The position numbers and the translations under genes were made by a program. The notes under the pieces were generated by a model, which saw only the letters and a program-made list of their open reading frames with translations, had not been told where the DNA came from and ran no database searches. This document shows, in pieces, positions 1-8,020 of a stretch of 21,218 nt of DNA. Position 1 is the stretch's first letter. Every line of letters starts with the position of its first letter. The DNA is from a virus, in IMG/VR virus record IMGVR_UViG_3300027971_000256, positions 1 to 21,218 of that record, one strand, 5' to 3'.

Positions 1-2
1 TG

Positions 3-2390
3 GAGCCTGATGCTGACAGCGATGTCGAAGAGCATGAAGACGGATCCGCAACCGTAACGCTCGACGAGCCGGATCAGGCGCAGAACGCCGAGTTCTATGT
101 AAACCTCGCAGAGGAAATGAATCGCCCCGATATGAATATGATCTCCAGCCAGTTGCTGGAGTTCATTGAGCGCGACAAGGAAGCCAGGTCTCTCCGCGAC
201 AAGCAGTATGAGGAGGGCCTGCGCCGCACTGGTCTGGGCGACGACGCCCCCGGTGGCGCTGACTTCCAAGGTGCGTCGAAGGTCGTGCATCCGATGCTGA
301 CCGAGGCTTGCGTTGACTTCTCGTCCCGCGTCATCAAGGAACTGTTCCCCTCGAACGGCCCGGTGAAGGAGTTCATCCCCGGCGAGGTGACGCAGGCGAA
401 GCTTGAGAAGGCCAAGCGCAAGCAGCGTTTCATGAACTGGCAGCTCACGCAGCAGATGGTCGAGTTCAGGCCAGAGCTGGAGCAGACCACGACGCAGATC
501 CCGCTCGGCGGCGCCCAGTACATGAAGCTGGTTTGGGACGAGCAGCGCAACCGCCCCACGTCGATGTTCGTGCCCATTGACGACGTTTACCTGCCCTACA
601 GCGCCAGCAGCTTCTACACTGCCGAGCGCAAGACCCATGTCCAGTACATCACGCGCCTTGAGTTCGAGAAGCGTGTCGGCAGCGGCATGTATCGCGAGAT
701 CAACCTGATCGCGCCGCAAGAGCCAGAACTGACGGCGCCAGCCAAGGCGAACAACAAGATCGAAGGCAGGGAGCAGAACAGCTACAACGAGGACGGCCTT
801 CGCACCGTCTTTGAGGTGGCGTGCTACCTCGACTTTGAGGACAACTTCGGCCTGGCCCCCTATCTGGTGACCATCGACCACACGTCGAAGGAAGTGTTGT
901 CGATCTACCGTAACTGGGATCCTGACGATCAGCAGCAGGAAGAGCTTGTCCACATGGTGGAGTGGCCCTTCGTGCCTTGGCGCGGCGCCTATCCCATCGG
1001 CCTGCCCCACATGATAGGCAGCCTGTCTGCGGCGGCTACTGGCGCTCTGCGCGCCTTGCTGGACTCTGCCCACATCAACAACTTCCCCGGCATGTTGAAG
1101 CTGAAGGGCGGTTCTCGCGGCGGCCAGTCTGACCGCATTGAGCCTACGCAGGTGACGGAGATTGAGGGCGGCGTTGGCGTCGATGACGTGCGCAAGATCG
1201 CTATGGCTGTTCCGTTCAACCCGCCGAACCCCGTGCTGTTCCAGCTTCTGGGCTTCGTCACCGAGGCCGCTCGAGGTGTGGTTCGTACCACATATGAGAA
1301 CCTTCAGAATCAGAATCCGAACGTGCCTGTGGGCACGACCCTCGCCATGATTGAGCAGGGCATGACGGTTTTCTCGGCCATTCATGCCCGCCTTCACTAC
1401 GCGATGGGCATGACGCTGAAGGTTCTGCATCGCCTGAACTCCAAGCACATTGATGACGAGTACATCCTGCGTGTGACCGGCGAGGAGATGTGCAAGGCAA
1501 AGGATTTCCAAGGCCCGATGGATGTCGTGCCGGTGTCCGACCCGAACATCTTCTCTGACGTTCAGCGTGCCGCTCAGATGCAGGCCATCGTGCAGCGCGC
1601 GGCGGCGATGCCTGCGCTTTACGATCAGCGTGCAGTTGAGGAGCGGTTCCTTGAGGGGATGAAGATCCCCGACTTCAAGCCGCTGCTGGTGAAGAAGCCC
1701 GAGCCGATTGAGTTGAACGCGGTGAACGAGAACCTGGCTCTGACGCTTGGGCGCCCGGTGGCGGCCTTCCCGATGCAGGATCACTTGGCCCACCTTCAAG
1801 TCCATCTGGACTATTTGAAGAGCCCTGTGTTTGGCATGAGCCAGTTGATGGGGCCTGTGTACATCCCCGGCGTGCTACAGCATATCAAGGAGCACATGGC
1901 CTACTGGTACTCGCTCCACATCTACGAGATGACCAGCAATGCTGCTGGCGTACCTCTGGACGTGTTCCTTGAGGGCAAGGATCAGGAAGTGTCTGCTGAG
2001 CTGGATCGCCTTCTGGCGATGGCCTCGCAGCGCTACATGCCAGAGATCCAGCAGAGCCTTGAGGGCGTGCCGCCTGTCATTCAGGCTGCGCAGCAGTTCT
2101 TGCAGCAATTCCAGCCGCCGAAGCCCCAAGATCCGACGCAGGTGCTTATGGCTGAGACGCAGCGCAAGACCCAGTACGATCAGGCGAAGCTGCAACTCGA
2201 GCAGGCTCGAGTGGCTCGCGACGCGCAGCTTGATCAGATCAAGATGCAGGAACGTCAGATGGAGCTGGCGGCGAAGCAGCAGATGAACGATGCGGACAAC
2301 CGCACCGCGAAGGAGCTTGCCGTGTTTGAGGCCGAACATGGTGTCAGGACTAATGTTTCCACTGGCCACGGGATCAACCCTGGAGCGTAA
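3..2390 (+). CDS. Phage portal protein (5' end outside window)
   Basis: The portal forms the dodecameric ring at the capsid vertex through which DNA is packaged and ejected. The frame is open from base 3, so the ATG at 117 is internal (about residue 39 of what is visible). The sequence before it is acidic and ends in an FYVNLAEE segment typical of the portal N-terminus. A conserved block around the ASKVVHPMLTEACVDF residues, and the later segments on membership of the stem and wing, match what I recall of portal proteins in podovirus-like environmental phages. The last 100 residues are rich in Gln and Glu and look like a helical or coiled-coil tail. The visible part is 795 residues, close to the size of large P22-type portals, so little is missing. 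It heads the head-gene cluster, and the terminase is presumably upstream. Family-level assignment is firm. The exact subfamily is not. Confidence 0.85.
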   Translation, partial: EPDADSDVEEHEDGSATVTLDEPDQAQNAEFYVNLAEEMNRPDMNMISSQLLEFIERDKEARSLRDKQYEEGLRRTGLGDDAPGGADFQGASKVVHPMLTEACVDFSSRVIKELFPSNGPVKEFIPGEVTQAKLEKAKRKQRFMNWQLTQQMVEFRPELEQTTTQIPLGGAQYMKLVWDEQRNRPTSMFVPIDDVYLPYSASSFYTAERKTHVQYITRLEFEKRVGSGMYREINLIAPQEPELTAPAKANNKIEGREQNSYNEDGLRTVFEVACYLDFEDNFGLAPYLVTIDHTSKEVLSIYRNWDPDDQQQEELVHMVEWPFVPWRGAYPIGLPHMIGSLSAAATGALRALLDSAHINNFPGMLKLKGGSRGGQSDRIEPTQVTEIEGGVGVDDVRKIAMAVPFNPPNPVLFQLLGFVTEAARGVVRTTYENLQNQNPNVPVGTTLAMIEQGMTVFSAIHARLHYAMGMTLKVLHRLNSKHIDDEYILRVTGEEMCKAKDFQGPMDVVPVSDPNIFSDVQRAAQMQAIVQRAAAMPALYDQRAVEERFLEGMKIPDFKPLLVKKPEPIELNAVNENLALTLGRPVAAFPMQDHLAHLQVHLDYLKSPVFGMSQLMGPVYIPGVLQHIKEHMAYWYSLHIYEMTSNAAGVPLDVFLEGKDQEVSAELDRLLAMASQRYMPEIQQSLEGVPPVIQAAQQFLQQFQPPKPQDPTQVLMAETQRKTQYDQAKLQLEQARVARDAQLDQIKMQERQMELAAKQQMNDADNRTAKELAVFEAEHGVRTNVSTGHGINPGA

Positions 2391-2391
2391 A

Positions 2392-2583
2392 ATGGATAAT
2401 TCTCTTCTTCCTCAGCATAAGCGGCTCGCCATGGGCATGGCCGTGAACAACACCCCCGAGGGCAAGAACATGGTCAATGACATGATCAAGCCCCACAAGT
2501 CGTTTGGTATCCACAAGAATCTCTCCGGCAAGGACGATGCCCCGGCCAAAAGTGGACTTAAATCCTTCGATGGGAAGAAATAA
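2392..2583 (+). CDS. Small hypothetical phage protein
   Basis: This 63-residue basic, soluble protein starts one base after the portal stop codon. The chosen ATG has a GGAG Shine-Dalgarno sequence overlapping the end of the portal gene. The frame extends upstream to other start codons, but those would overlap the portal by about 100 bases and lack such a site. The sequence is Lys, Gly and Asn rich (ends SFDGKK) and shows no transmembrane segment or known motif. The position between portal and co-chaperonin suggests a small head-assembly or virion protein. No function can be assigned from sequence. Confidence 0.6.
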   Translation: MDNSLLPQHKRLAMGMAVNNTPEGKNMVNDMIKPHKSFGIHKNLSGKDDAPAKSGLKSFDGKK

Positions 2584-2602
2584 CCATTGACAGGATTGGT
2601 TG

Positions 2603-2821
2603 ATGATCGACATCATCATTAAGAGGCTGCTAGAGGAACAAAGTCTTGTAGCCCATGAGACTATGCAGAAGCCCGGCGACGGCTCAATCTTTGAGTACGG
2701 GCGCCGGGCGGGGACTTACGCCGGTCTGGGTCGCGCTATCGCGATCATTGAGGAGACCTTGGCAGAAGGAGAAGACGATGAGCATGCCAAACGCCGCCGT
2801 CAGCGGCCAATCTGGGGATAA
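2603..2821 (+). CDS. Small hypothetical phage protein
   Basis: This 72-residue protein starts MIDIIIKRLLEEQ. It has an AGGA site eight bases upstream of the ATG. A TTG lies directly before the ATG but is a less likely start. The N-terminal half looks helical. A central Gly/Tyr/Arg-rich stretch (EYGRRAGTYAGLGRA) is followed by an acidic segment and a basic end. The last 44 bases overlap the start of the GroES-like gene, so the two are probably translationally coupled. I do not recognise the family. The compact position in the head operon supports a real gene. Confidence 0.55.
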   Translation: MIDIIIKRLLEEQSLVAHETMQKPGDGSIFEYGRRAGTYAGLGRAIAIIEETLAEGEDDEHAKRRRQRPIWG

Positions 2822-3206
2822 TCTTTTCCCCAGCGTAGACCCCGGCATCCGGCCTTTCGGATCCCGCGTGTTGGTCCAAATCCGCAGAGCCCGCACTAAG
2901 AGCAAGGGCGGCATTATTTACGCGGACCAGACCAAGGATACCGAACTCGACAATACTTGCGTTGCCAAAGTCATCGCAGTCGGGCCTCTCGCTTACAAAA
3001 ATCGCAATACGATGCAGCCGTGGACCGAGGGGCGCTGGTGCGACGTTGGCGATTTCGTGTTCGTCCCCAAATACGGCGGCCTGCGCTGGGAAAAGCCCTG
3101 CTCAGGCACTGATGAGTATGGAGATAAGGTCCAATTTGCCATCTTCGATGACCTGAACATCATCGGCGATGTCGAGGATCCGCTCCAGATCAAAGCCCAT
3201 ATTTGA
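2778..3206 (+). CDS. GroES-like co-chaperonin (Cpn10 family)
   Basis: Co-chaperonins cap the GroEL cage and help fold client proteins. Phage versions such as T4 gp31 help fold the capsid protein with host GroEL. In this 142-residue protein the Cpn10 pattern runs from about residue 24: IRPFGSRVLVQ, a mobile-loop-like TKSKGGIIYADQT (40-52) whose IIY takes the place of the GroEL-binding IVL, then AKVIAVGP (63-70), GDFVFVPKYGG (91-101) and FAIFDDLNIIGDV near the end. Extra sequence sits before the fold, in the middle (71-88) and at the C-terminus, so it is longer than the roughly 97 residues of GroES. The ATG at 2778 has an AAGGAG site seven bases upstream. An earlier in-frame start at 2655 has no comparable site. 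It is placed before scaffold and capsid genes, which fits a role in capsid folding. No GroEL is visible, so the host's would be used. Confidence 0.8.
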   Translation: MSMPNAAVSGQSGDNLFPSVDPGIRPFGSRVLVQIRRARTKSKGGIIYADQTKDTELDNTCVAKVIAVGPLAYKNRNTMQPWTEGRWCDVGDFVFVPKYGGLRWEKPCSGTDEYGDKVQFAIFDDLNIIGDVEDPLQIKAHI

Positions 3207-3216
3207 GGATTGAGCC

Positions 3217-4140
3217 ATGAACAGCACTGAAAAGGCAGAAATGCAGGAAGACGAGCTGATTCCGGTCGAAACGCCGGAGGATGCTGACGATCATGATGAA
3301 AATCATGATTCGGAAGGCCAGGATGACGAGCGCCTTTCTGATTCCCGCACCGAGGAAGAGGACGAACGACGCGAATCCCGGCGTAATGAGCGCAAACGGC
3401 GCCGTGAGAGCCAAAAGTTCGCCCGCGACAAGACCAAAGAGGAAATGCACTGGCTGATGGAGCAAAACAAGCTCCTCCAGCAGCGCCTTGAGGCTGTCGA
3501 GCACCATGCGATCACGGCCCAGAAGGGTTCTCTGGACCAGAACTACAATAATGCCCTGCGCACTGTGCAGTACGCCGAGCAGCAGCTTGCCAAGGCGATT
3601 GAGATCGGCGACGGCGCTAAGGTTCCTGAGCTTTTGCGCCAGCGCGACCAGGCTATGTCCCAGGCTGCCGAGATCAACCGGGTCAAGACCCAGTTCTCGA
3701 CGCCTGCCCCGAAGCAGAACCCGCAGGTGACTGAGCAGGCCCAGCGTTGGGCCTCCCAGAACTCTTGGTTCAATGCTAATGGCAATGATCCAGACTCTAT
3801 GGCGGCCAAGGCCATCGACGCTGGGCTGGTTGCTGAGGGTTACGATCCTTCCACAAAGCAGTACTGGAAGGAACTTGACAGGCGGATTTCTGACAGGTTG
3901 CCCCACCGCTTTGCAGATGACGAAGATATGGAGTATAATCCTCGTCAACAAGCCGGTAGGAGGGGGCCTCCTGTCGGCGGATCTAGGGAAATAAGTGCTC
4001 CTGGGTCGAAAAAGGTATTCGTCAGCGAAGATCGCGTCAACGCGATGAAGGAAGCTGGCTACTGGGATGATCCAGTTCTTCGGCAGCGCATGTTAAAGCG
4101 CTATCAAGAAGTGGACCGTGATCTGAAAACTGCACGCTGA
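3217..4140 (+). CDS. Capsid scaffolding protein
   Basis: Scaffolds guide assembly of the major capsid protein into a procapsid and are then lost. This 307-residue protein has a very acidic start (about residues 8-50, dense in Asp and Glu), a short basic patch (51-64) and a long Gln/Glu/Lys-rich coiled-coil region (about 70-160). A Pro-rich linker (162-168) and a helical C-terminal half follow, with a WASQNSWF motif and many charged residues. This composition and its place two genes before the capsid gene are typical of phage scaffolds. The ATG follows a GAGG site formed by the preceding stop region. The end of the gene contains a TATAAT sequence (3934-3939) that may be an internal promoter. 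An alternative is a head protease fused to scaffold, but no catalytic motif is seen. Confidence 0.75.
   Translation: MNSTEKAEMQEDELIPVETPEDADDHDENHDSEGQDDERLSDSRTEEEDERRESRRNERKRRRESQKFARDKTKEEMHWLMEQNKLLQQRLEAVEHHAITAQKGSLDQNYNNALRTVQYAEQQLAKAIEIGDGAKVPELLRQRDQAMSQAAEINRVKTQFSTPAPKQNPQVTEQAQRWASQNSWFNANGNDPDSMAAKAIDAGLVAEGYDPSTKQYWKELDRRISDRLPHRFADDEDMEYNPRQQAGRRGPPVGGSREISAPGSKKVFVSEDRVNAMKEAGYWDDPVLRQRMLKRYQEVDRDLKTAR
3910..3939 (+). promoter_or_regulatory. Possible internal promoter in scaffold gene
   Basis: A perfect -10 hexamer TATAAT lies at 3934-3939. A four-of-six -35 match TTTGCA sits at 3910-3915 with an 18-base spacer. The nine bases AGTATAATC recur at 16157 and 21082, which raises interest. 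It would boost the capsid genes starting at 4152. It lies inside coding sequence, so it may be chance. Confidence 0.25.
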
Positions 4141-4151
4141 AGGAGCGAGCT

Positions 4152-4688
4152 ATGAACCTTGGTAACGATGAACGACTCAAGAAAATATCTGACCCTGCAC
4201 GTCGTAGCCGCGCGATGGATGATCGCACAGTCACAGAGAATCGAGAGATCTCCGACGATGATCGTGTCCAGATGTTCCGCGATGCGTTTTATCAAAGCAT
4301 GCTGCCTGATCTGCCGGAAATCCCCGGTTATCATGTCTGCTGGCTGACTACGACCAATCCGCGCGATCCCATTCAGGGGCGCTTCCGTCTCGGATACGAG
4401 CCGGTCAAGCCTGAAGAGGTTCCGGGTTGGGAATACGCTACCCTCAAGACCGGCGAGTACGCTGGCCTTATTGGCGTGAATGAGATGGTTGCGGCAAAAC
4501 TGGCCGAACGTCTTTATTTCCGTCTCATGAGAGAGGCGCACCATGACGCGCCACTGCGTGAGGAGGAGAAGGTCACGTCCGATATGGATTCTATGGAGGC
4601 ACGCGCCCGTAGCGCCAAGACAAGGATGATTGAGGAAGACGGCATGTCCAGCCTGCGTGAACCGCCGCCCAACCCGATCTTCGAGTAG
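4152..4688 (+). CDS. Conserved phage head-region protein of unknown function
   Basis: This soluble protein has 178 residues. It begins with a charged segment and has a conserved-looking core (about residues 59-90) around GYHVCWLTTTNPRDPIQGR, with a PGWEY motif. A helical region follows (IGVNEMVAAKLAERLYFRLMRE), then a polar C-terminal tail ending in a Pro-rich PPPNPIFE. The ATG has an AAGGAG site overlapping the scaffold stop codon. I recall similar proteins between scaffold and capsid genes in environmental phages, but no function is established to my knowledge. Location suggests a head-assembly factor or minor virion protein. Confidence 0.6.
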   Translation: MNLGNDERLKKISDPARRSRAMDDRTVTENREISDDDRVQMFRDAFYQSMLPDLPEIPGYHVCWLTTTNPRDPIQGRFRLGYEPVKPEEVPGWEYATLKTGEYAGLIGVNEMVAAKLAERLYFRLMREAHHDAPLREEEKVTSDMDSMEARARSAKTRMIEEDGMSSLREPPPNPIFE

Positions 4689-4721
4689 GGCGGTTCCCTC
4701 ACTTAGCAGAAGGAATCGAAG

Positions 4722-5282
4722 ATGTCTTCGACCAATGCTCCCTTCGGTCTCCGCGCGGCATATAGCCCGTCGGGGATCATCCGTGAAATGCAGGGCACAA
4801 TCCTGTCCACCTATGCTGCTGACCTTTACACTGGTCAGCCTGTGAAAATGGGCACCGACGGCACTCTTCAGGCCGCCGCTGCTGGCGATGCTTTTATCGG
4901 CCTCTTCGCCGGTTGTCAGTATCTCCCCTCGGGCGCTCAGCGTCCGGTGATCTCGCCTAGCTGGCCCTCGGGCACCACGGCGACCGAGATCATCGCCTAC
5001 TACACCATGGATCCCTATCTCGTGTACGAGATCCAGGCTGATGGTTCTCTGTCCCAGACCAATGTTGGCAATCAGTACAACTTCAGTGCTGCTGCCTCCA
5101 GCAACGGTCTTGGCTACTCCATCGCCACCCTCGGAACTGGCACCCAGACCACGTCTGGCAACGCTCAGATGCGAGTCGTCGGTATCGCCAACGGCATCGA
5201 TAATGCCTCGGGTGATGCTTATACTGTCGTGCAGGTGCAGATTTCCAAGCATCAGTACGTCGCCACGATCAACGCTTTCTAA
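4722..5282 (+). CDS. Putative capsid decoration or minor head protein
   Basis: This 186-residue beta-rich protein is rich in Ala, Gly, Ser and Thr, with few charged residues and no signal peptide. It starts with an APFGLRAAYSPSG segment seen, as I recall, in head proteins encoded just before phage major capsid genes. It has an AAGGA site before its ATG and ends 12 bases before the major capsid start. Position and composition fit a decoration or stabilising protein bound to the outer capsid surface. That is inference. Another possibility is a minor capsid or head-fibre base protein. No enzymatic motif is visible. Confidence 0.6.
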   Translation: MSSTNAPFGLRAAYSPSGIIREMQGTILSTYAADLYTGQPVKMGTDGTLQAAAAGDAFIGLFAGCQYLPSGAQRPVISPSWPSGTTATEIIAYYTMDPYLVYEIQADGSLSQTNVGNQYNFSAAASSNGLGYSIATLGTGTQTTSGNAQMRVVGIANGIDNASGDAYTVVQVQISKHQYVATINAF

Positions 5283-5294
5283 GGAGATCCGCAC

Positions 5295-6209
5295 ATGGCT
5301 ACTCCAATGCGCAGTACGGATTTCCGTTCTATCGTCGAGCCCATCCTCAACGAGGCGTTCGACGGCGTCTACGACCAGCGCGCAGACGAATGGAAGCAGG
5401 TTTTCCGCGAAGAGCGTGGTATTCCGCGCAACTACCACGAAGAGCCGGTTCTGTTCGGCTTCGGCGCTGCTCCTGAGCTGCCCGACGGCACGGCGGTCAC
5501 CTACCAGTCCGGTGGCGTGCTCTTCATCAAGCGCTACCAGTACAAGGTCTATGGCCTTGCCTTCGCTCTGACGAAGGTTCTTGTCGAGGACGGTGATCAC
5601 ATCCGTATCGGCCAGACCTACGCCAAGCATCTCGCCCAGTCTCTGGTCGAGACGAAGGAGACGCTGGCTGCGAACGTGCTTAACCGTGCGTTCAACGGCG
5701 CCTATCCGGGCGGTGACGGCAAGTCTCTTGTCGCGACCGACCACCCCATCATCAACGGGACGTTCTCGAACCAGCTCTCGACCGCCGCCGCGCTGTCGCA
5801 GACCTCGCTCGAGCAGATCCTCATTCAGGTCCGCAACGCTGTTGACAACAACGGCAAGCGCATCCGTCTGAACCCGACGAAGTTGGTGGTCTCGCCTTCC
5901 AACGTGTTCCAGGCTGAGGTTCTCCTCAAGTCTGTGCTGCGCGCTGGCACCGGCAATAACGACATCAACCCGGTGAAGTCGATGGGGCTTCTGGACGGTG
6001 GCCAGGCTAACCTGTCCCGTCTGACCTCCACCACTGCCTGGTGGGTCCAGACCGACGCCCCCGAGGGCCTCAAGCTCATGATGCGTCGTAACCTTGAGAA
6101 GAGCATGGAAGGTGACTTCGAAACCGACTCCATGCGCTTCAAGAGCACCGAGCGTTACGATCTTGGGTTCACGGATCCGCGCACCGTGTTCGGAACTCCC
6201 GGCGTCTAA
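5295..6209 (+). CDS. Major capsid protein, HK97 fold (Mu gpT-like)
   Basis: This is the shell-forming protein of the head. Its 304 residues fit the Mu gpT-like major head subunit type. Near the middle it has DHPIINGTFSNQLST (149-163), followed by a helix with LEQILIQVRNAVDNNGKRI (172-190) and the strand NPTKLVVSP (193-201) leading into an Ala/Val/Leu helix. The NNDINPVKSMG loop comes after that. The C-terminus has a WWVQTDAPEGLKL segment followed by acidic residues and a DLGFTDPR turn. The family is recognised by this order of motifs, not by a search. A strong AAGGAG site nine bases before the ATG predicts high expression, and a strong terminator follows the gene, as expected of the most abundant virion protein. 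No N-terminal propeptide like that of HK97 is evident, which fits a separately encoded scaffold. Confidence 0.85.
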   Translation: MATPMRSTDFRSIVEPILNEAFDGVYDQRADEWKQVFREERGIPRNYHEEPVLFGFGAAPELPDGTAVTYQSGGVLFIKRYQYKVYGLAFALTKVLVEDGDHIRIGQTYAKHLAQSLVETKETLAANVLNRAFNGAYPGGDGKSLVATDHPIINGTFSNQLSTAAALSQTSLEQILIQVRNAVDNNGKRIRLNPTKLVVSPSNVFQAEVLLKSVLRAGTGNNDINPVKSMGLLDGGQANLSRLTSTTAWWVQTDAPEGLKLMMRRNLEKSMEGDFETDSMRFKSTERYDLGFTDPRTVFGTPGV

Positions 6210-6219
6210 TACAAGAGAG

Positions 6220-6246
6220 GGGGCGGCTAGTCCGCCCCTTCTTTTT
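6220..6246 (+). terminator. Rho-independent terminator after capsid gene
   Basis: Stem GGGGCGG (6220-6226) pairs with CCGCCCC (6232-6238) around a five-base loop, followed by TTCTTTTT. The stem is fully GC and the T-tract is good. It lies 10 bases after the capsid stop. Read-through would be needed to reach the next gene unless an unseen promoter lies in 6247-6295. Confidence 0.8.
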
Positions 6247-6295
6247 ATGCAATAATGCAACCTCCGAAACGGTCTAGCTTTTCAAGGAGAAGACC

Positions 6296-7015
6296 ATGCC
6301 CCATTATAGTGATGATCTCTGGCTCGGCGGCGCCTCTGGCCCGCAGTCTCAAGGCTGGGCTGGTCCCGGTCAGGTGTATGAAGGTGTCGGCCCCCTCGGT
6401 CGCGTCTACGTCTACGACATCGTGCCTGCTACGATTTCCGCCACTGCCGTCTGCGCCGCTCAGGCTGTCGCGGCTGCTGGCAATGCCACCATCAACGGTG
6501 GTAGCGCTACTGGTGGCGTCGCCACCTTCAACTGCGCCCGCAACGTCTCCATTGTTTCGTCCAGCGCGAGCGACACCACCCAGACTGTGACTGTCACCGG
6601 CACTGACATCTGGGGCCAGGCTCAGACTGCCTTGCTGACGATCAACGGCACCACGACCGTGAACAGCACGAAGACCTTCAAGACCATCACCCGCGTGGCG
6701 GTCTCTGCGGTGTTCGTTGGCAACCTGTCGGTTGGCATGGGCGACAGCTTTGGTCTCCCCTACCGTGTTACGGACGGTGGCTATCTGCTCCGCACTGGCT
6801 GGGCTGGCGCGGTCGCTGACAACGCTGGCACGTTCACTGCGGCTGACACCACCTCGCCCGCGACCAACGCGACTGGCGACGTGCGTGGCACCTTCCTGCC
6901 TGCGTCCACGGCCTCCAACGGCACTCGCCGTCTTGTGATCGCCATCGGCCTCACCGCGATTGCGGCTGGTCCTGATGCGACGCAGGTTGGCGCCATCGGC
7001 GTCGTTCCCGCCTAA
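6296..7015 (+). CDS. Putative virion structural protein
   Basis: This 239-residue protein is dominated by Ala, Thr, Val, Gly and Ser and is almost certainly all-beta. It starts with a Trp/Gly-rich segment (DDLWLGGASGPQSQGWAGPGQ) and carries repeated short T-V-T-V strands (about 95-125). It has no transmembrane segment or signal peptide. An AAGGAG site lies seven bases before the ATG. The gene is isolated by strong hairpins on both sides (6220 and 7022), so its level is probably set separately from the capsid gene. I recall similar proteins next to major capsid genes in uncultured phages annotated only as hypothetical. A decoration or minor head role is plausible but unproven. Confidence 0.6.
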   Translation: MPHYSDDLWLGGASGPQSQGWAGPGQVYEGVGPLGRVYVYDIVPATISATAVCAAQAVAAAGNATINGGSATGGVATFNCARNVSIVSSSASDTTQTVTVTGTDIWGQAQTALLTINGTTTVNSTKTFKTITRVAVSAVFVGNLSVGMGDSFGLPYRVTDGGYLLRTGWAGAVADNAGTFTAADTTSPATNATGDVRGTFLPASTASNGTRRLVIAIGLTAIAAGPDATQVGAIGVVPA

Positions 7016-7021
7016 TGACTC

Positions 7022-7049
7022 GAGGGGGCGCAAGCCCCCTCACTTCTCT
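7022..7049 (+). terminator. Hairpin terminator with GCAA loop
   Basis: An eight-pair stem GAGGGGGC (7022-7029) and GCCCCCTC (7034-7041) closes a GCAA tetraloop of the stable GNRA type. The following ACTTCTCT is only weakly T-rich, so termination may be partial. It could instead act as an RNA-stabilising hairpin. It ends about ten bases before the next Shine-Dalgarno sequence (GGAGG). Confidence 0.55.
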
Positions 7050-7060
7050 AGGAGGGCTAC

Positions 7061-7465
7061 ATGGCTGATGCAGTTGCTACACAGACGCTGCTTGATGGCG
7101 AGCGTCTCGTTATTCAGAAGTTCACCAACATCTCTGACGGCACGGGCGAAACTGCGGTCAATAAGGTGATCGTGGCCAATCTTGCGCCTAACTTTCAAGG
7201 CATCGCCTGTTCTGGCGTGAAGATCAACAAGATCTGGGTTACCACCCATGGCCTTGAGGTTCGCATGCTGTGGGACGCTACGACCGACGTGTTCGCGTGG
7301 ATGGTGCCTCAAAATACAAACTACTTCATGGACTTTTCTGAGTTTGGTGGCCTCACCAACAACTCTGGAACTGGCAAGACGGGCAACATCGCGTTTACCA
7401 CGGCGGATGCTTCGGCGGGCGACATGTATTCCATCGTCCTTGAGTGCATCAAAACATACGGGTGA
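7061..7465 (+). CDS. Putative virion structural protein
   Basis: This 134-residue, Thr/Asn/Gly-rich and mostly beta protein has no membrane segment. A central KINKIWVTTHGLEVRMLW stretch is followed by aromatic-rich turns (FAWMVPQNTNYFMDFSEFGG). A GGAGG site lies six bases before the ATG. The gene closes the capsid block and comes directly after the GCAA hairpin. I recall similar small proteins after capsid genes in environmental phages but know of no assigned function. Decoration, head completion or fibre-attachment roles are all possible. Confidence 0.55.
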   Translation: MADAVATQTLLDGERLVIQKFTNISDGTGETAVNKVIVANLAPNFQGIACSGVKINKIWVTTHGLEVRMLWDATTDVFAWMVPQNTNYFMDFSEFGGLTNNSGTGKTGNIAFTTADASAGDMYSIVLECIKTYG

Positions 7466-7468
7466 TCC

Positions 7469-7774
7469 ATGGGTCGCTGGTGCATGGGGAAAGGTGGCGC
7501 TACGCCTGTCTACAGTGACGGCGGCGCCTGGACGCGCGCTGAAGGGAAGAACCCCGAAGGCGGTCTTAACGCAAAGGGGCGTGCGTCCCTTCGCGCCCAG
7601 GGCCACGACATCAAGCCCCCTGTAAGCGCCAAGCAGGCTGCGCATAGTGAAGTTGCTGCCGGGCGCCGCAAATCATTCTGTGCTAGAATGTCTGGGATGC
7701 CTGGCCCTATGAAAGATGACAAGGGGAGGCCGACACGCAAGGCGCTTTCTCTCAGGAAATGGGACTGCAACTGA
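7469..7774 (+). CDS. DUF6321-like small basic phage protein
   Basis: This 101-residue, Arg/Lys/Gly-rich protein contains two blocks I associate with DUF6321: NPEGGLNAKGRASLRAQG (about 28-45), and RRKSFCARMSGMPGPM followed by KGRPTRKALSLRKW near the C-terminus. The function of this family is unknown to me. It occurs in many aquatic phages. The high charge and small size would suit nucleic-acid binding or a minor virion component. The start follows the previous stop by three bases and has only a weak GGGTGA site. Its TGA overlaps the ATG of the next gene, pointing to coupled translation. Confidence 0.65.
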   Translation: MGRWCMGKGGATPVYSDGGAWTRAEGKNPEGGLNAKGRASLRAQGHDIKPPVSAKQAAHSEVAAGRRKSFCARMSGMPGPMKDDKGRPTRKALSLRKWDCN

Positions 7775-8019
7775 TGGCTCATGGCCCACACTATGGCGAG
7801 TTTTCCTTTTCGAAGGATGCTGGTTTTAGCGGCTCTGCTGATGGCTATGCCCGTGGAGGCAAGGTCAAGCCATTCTGGGACAAGCCAGCACCTGCCGGGG
7901 AGCCAAAACACCTCTCCAAAAAGCAGAAGTCATCTGCAAAGGCTCGAGCTGCCGCTGCTGGCCGCCCCTATCCCAATCTTGTCGATAACGCAGCCGCCAG
8001 TCGGCGCAAGGAGAAATGA
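7774..8019 (+). CDS. Small basic protein with GGKV motif
   Basis: This 81-residue protein starts MAHGPHYGEFSFSKDAGFSG. The ATG at 7774 overlaps the previous TGA (TGATG). An in-frame ATG at 7759 would place the start too close to the AGGA site, so 7774 is preferred. It has a YARGGKVKPFWD segment (about 26-37) matching the KKGGKV motifs of the next gene and a Lys/Ala-rich C-terminal half (LSKKQKSSAKARAAAAGRPYPN). No catalytic motif or membrane segment is present. Together with its two neighbours it forms a cluster of small, basic, Gly/Lys-rich proteins of unknown function. Confidence 0.6.
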   Translation: MAHGPHYGEFSFSKDAGFSGSADGYARGGKVKPFWDKPAPAGEPKHLSKKQKSSAKARAAAAGRPYPNLVDNAAASRRKEK

Positions 8020-8020
8020 C

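Noticed and set aside
4104-6260. A 718-codon open frame on the - strand
   Set aside because: It lies opposite four well-supported + strand genes with good ribosome sites, including the major capsid protein. Long open frames opposite high-GC genes with strong codon bias are common. Its protein shows no family motif.
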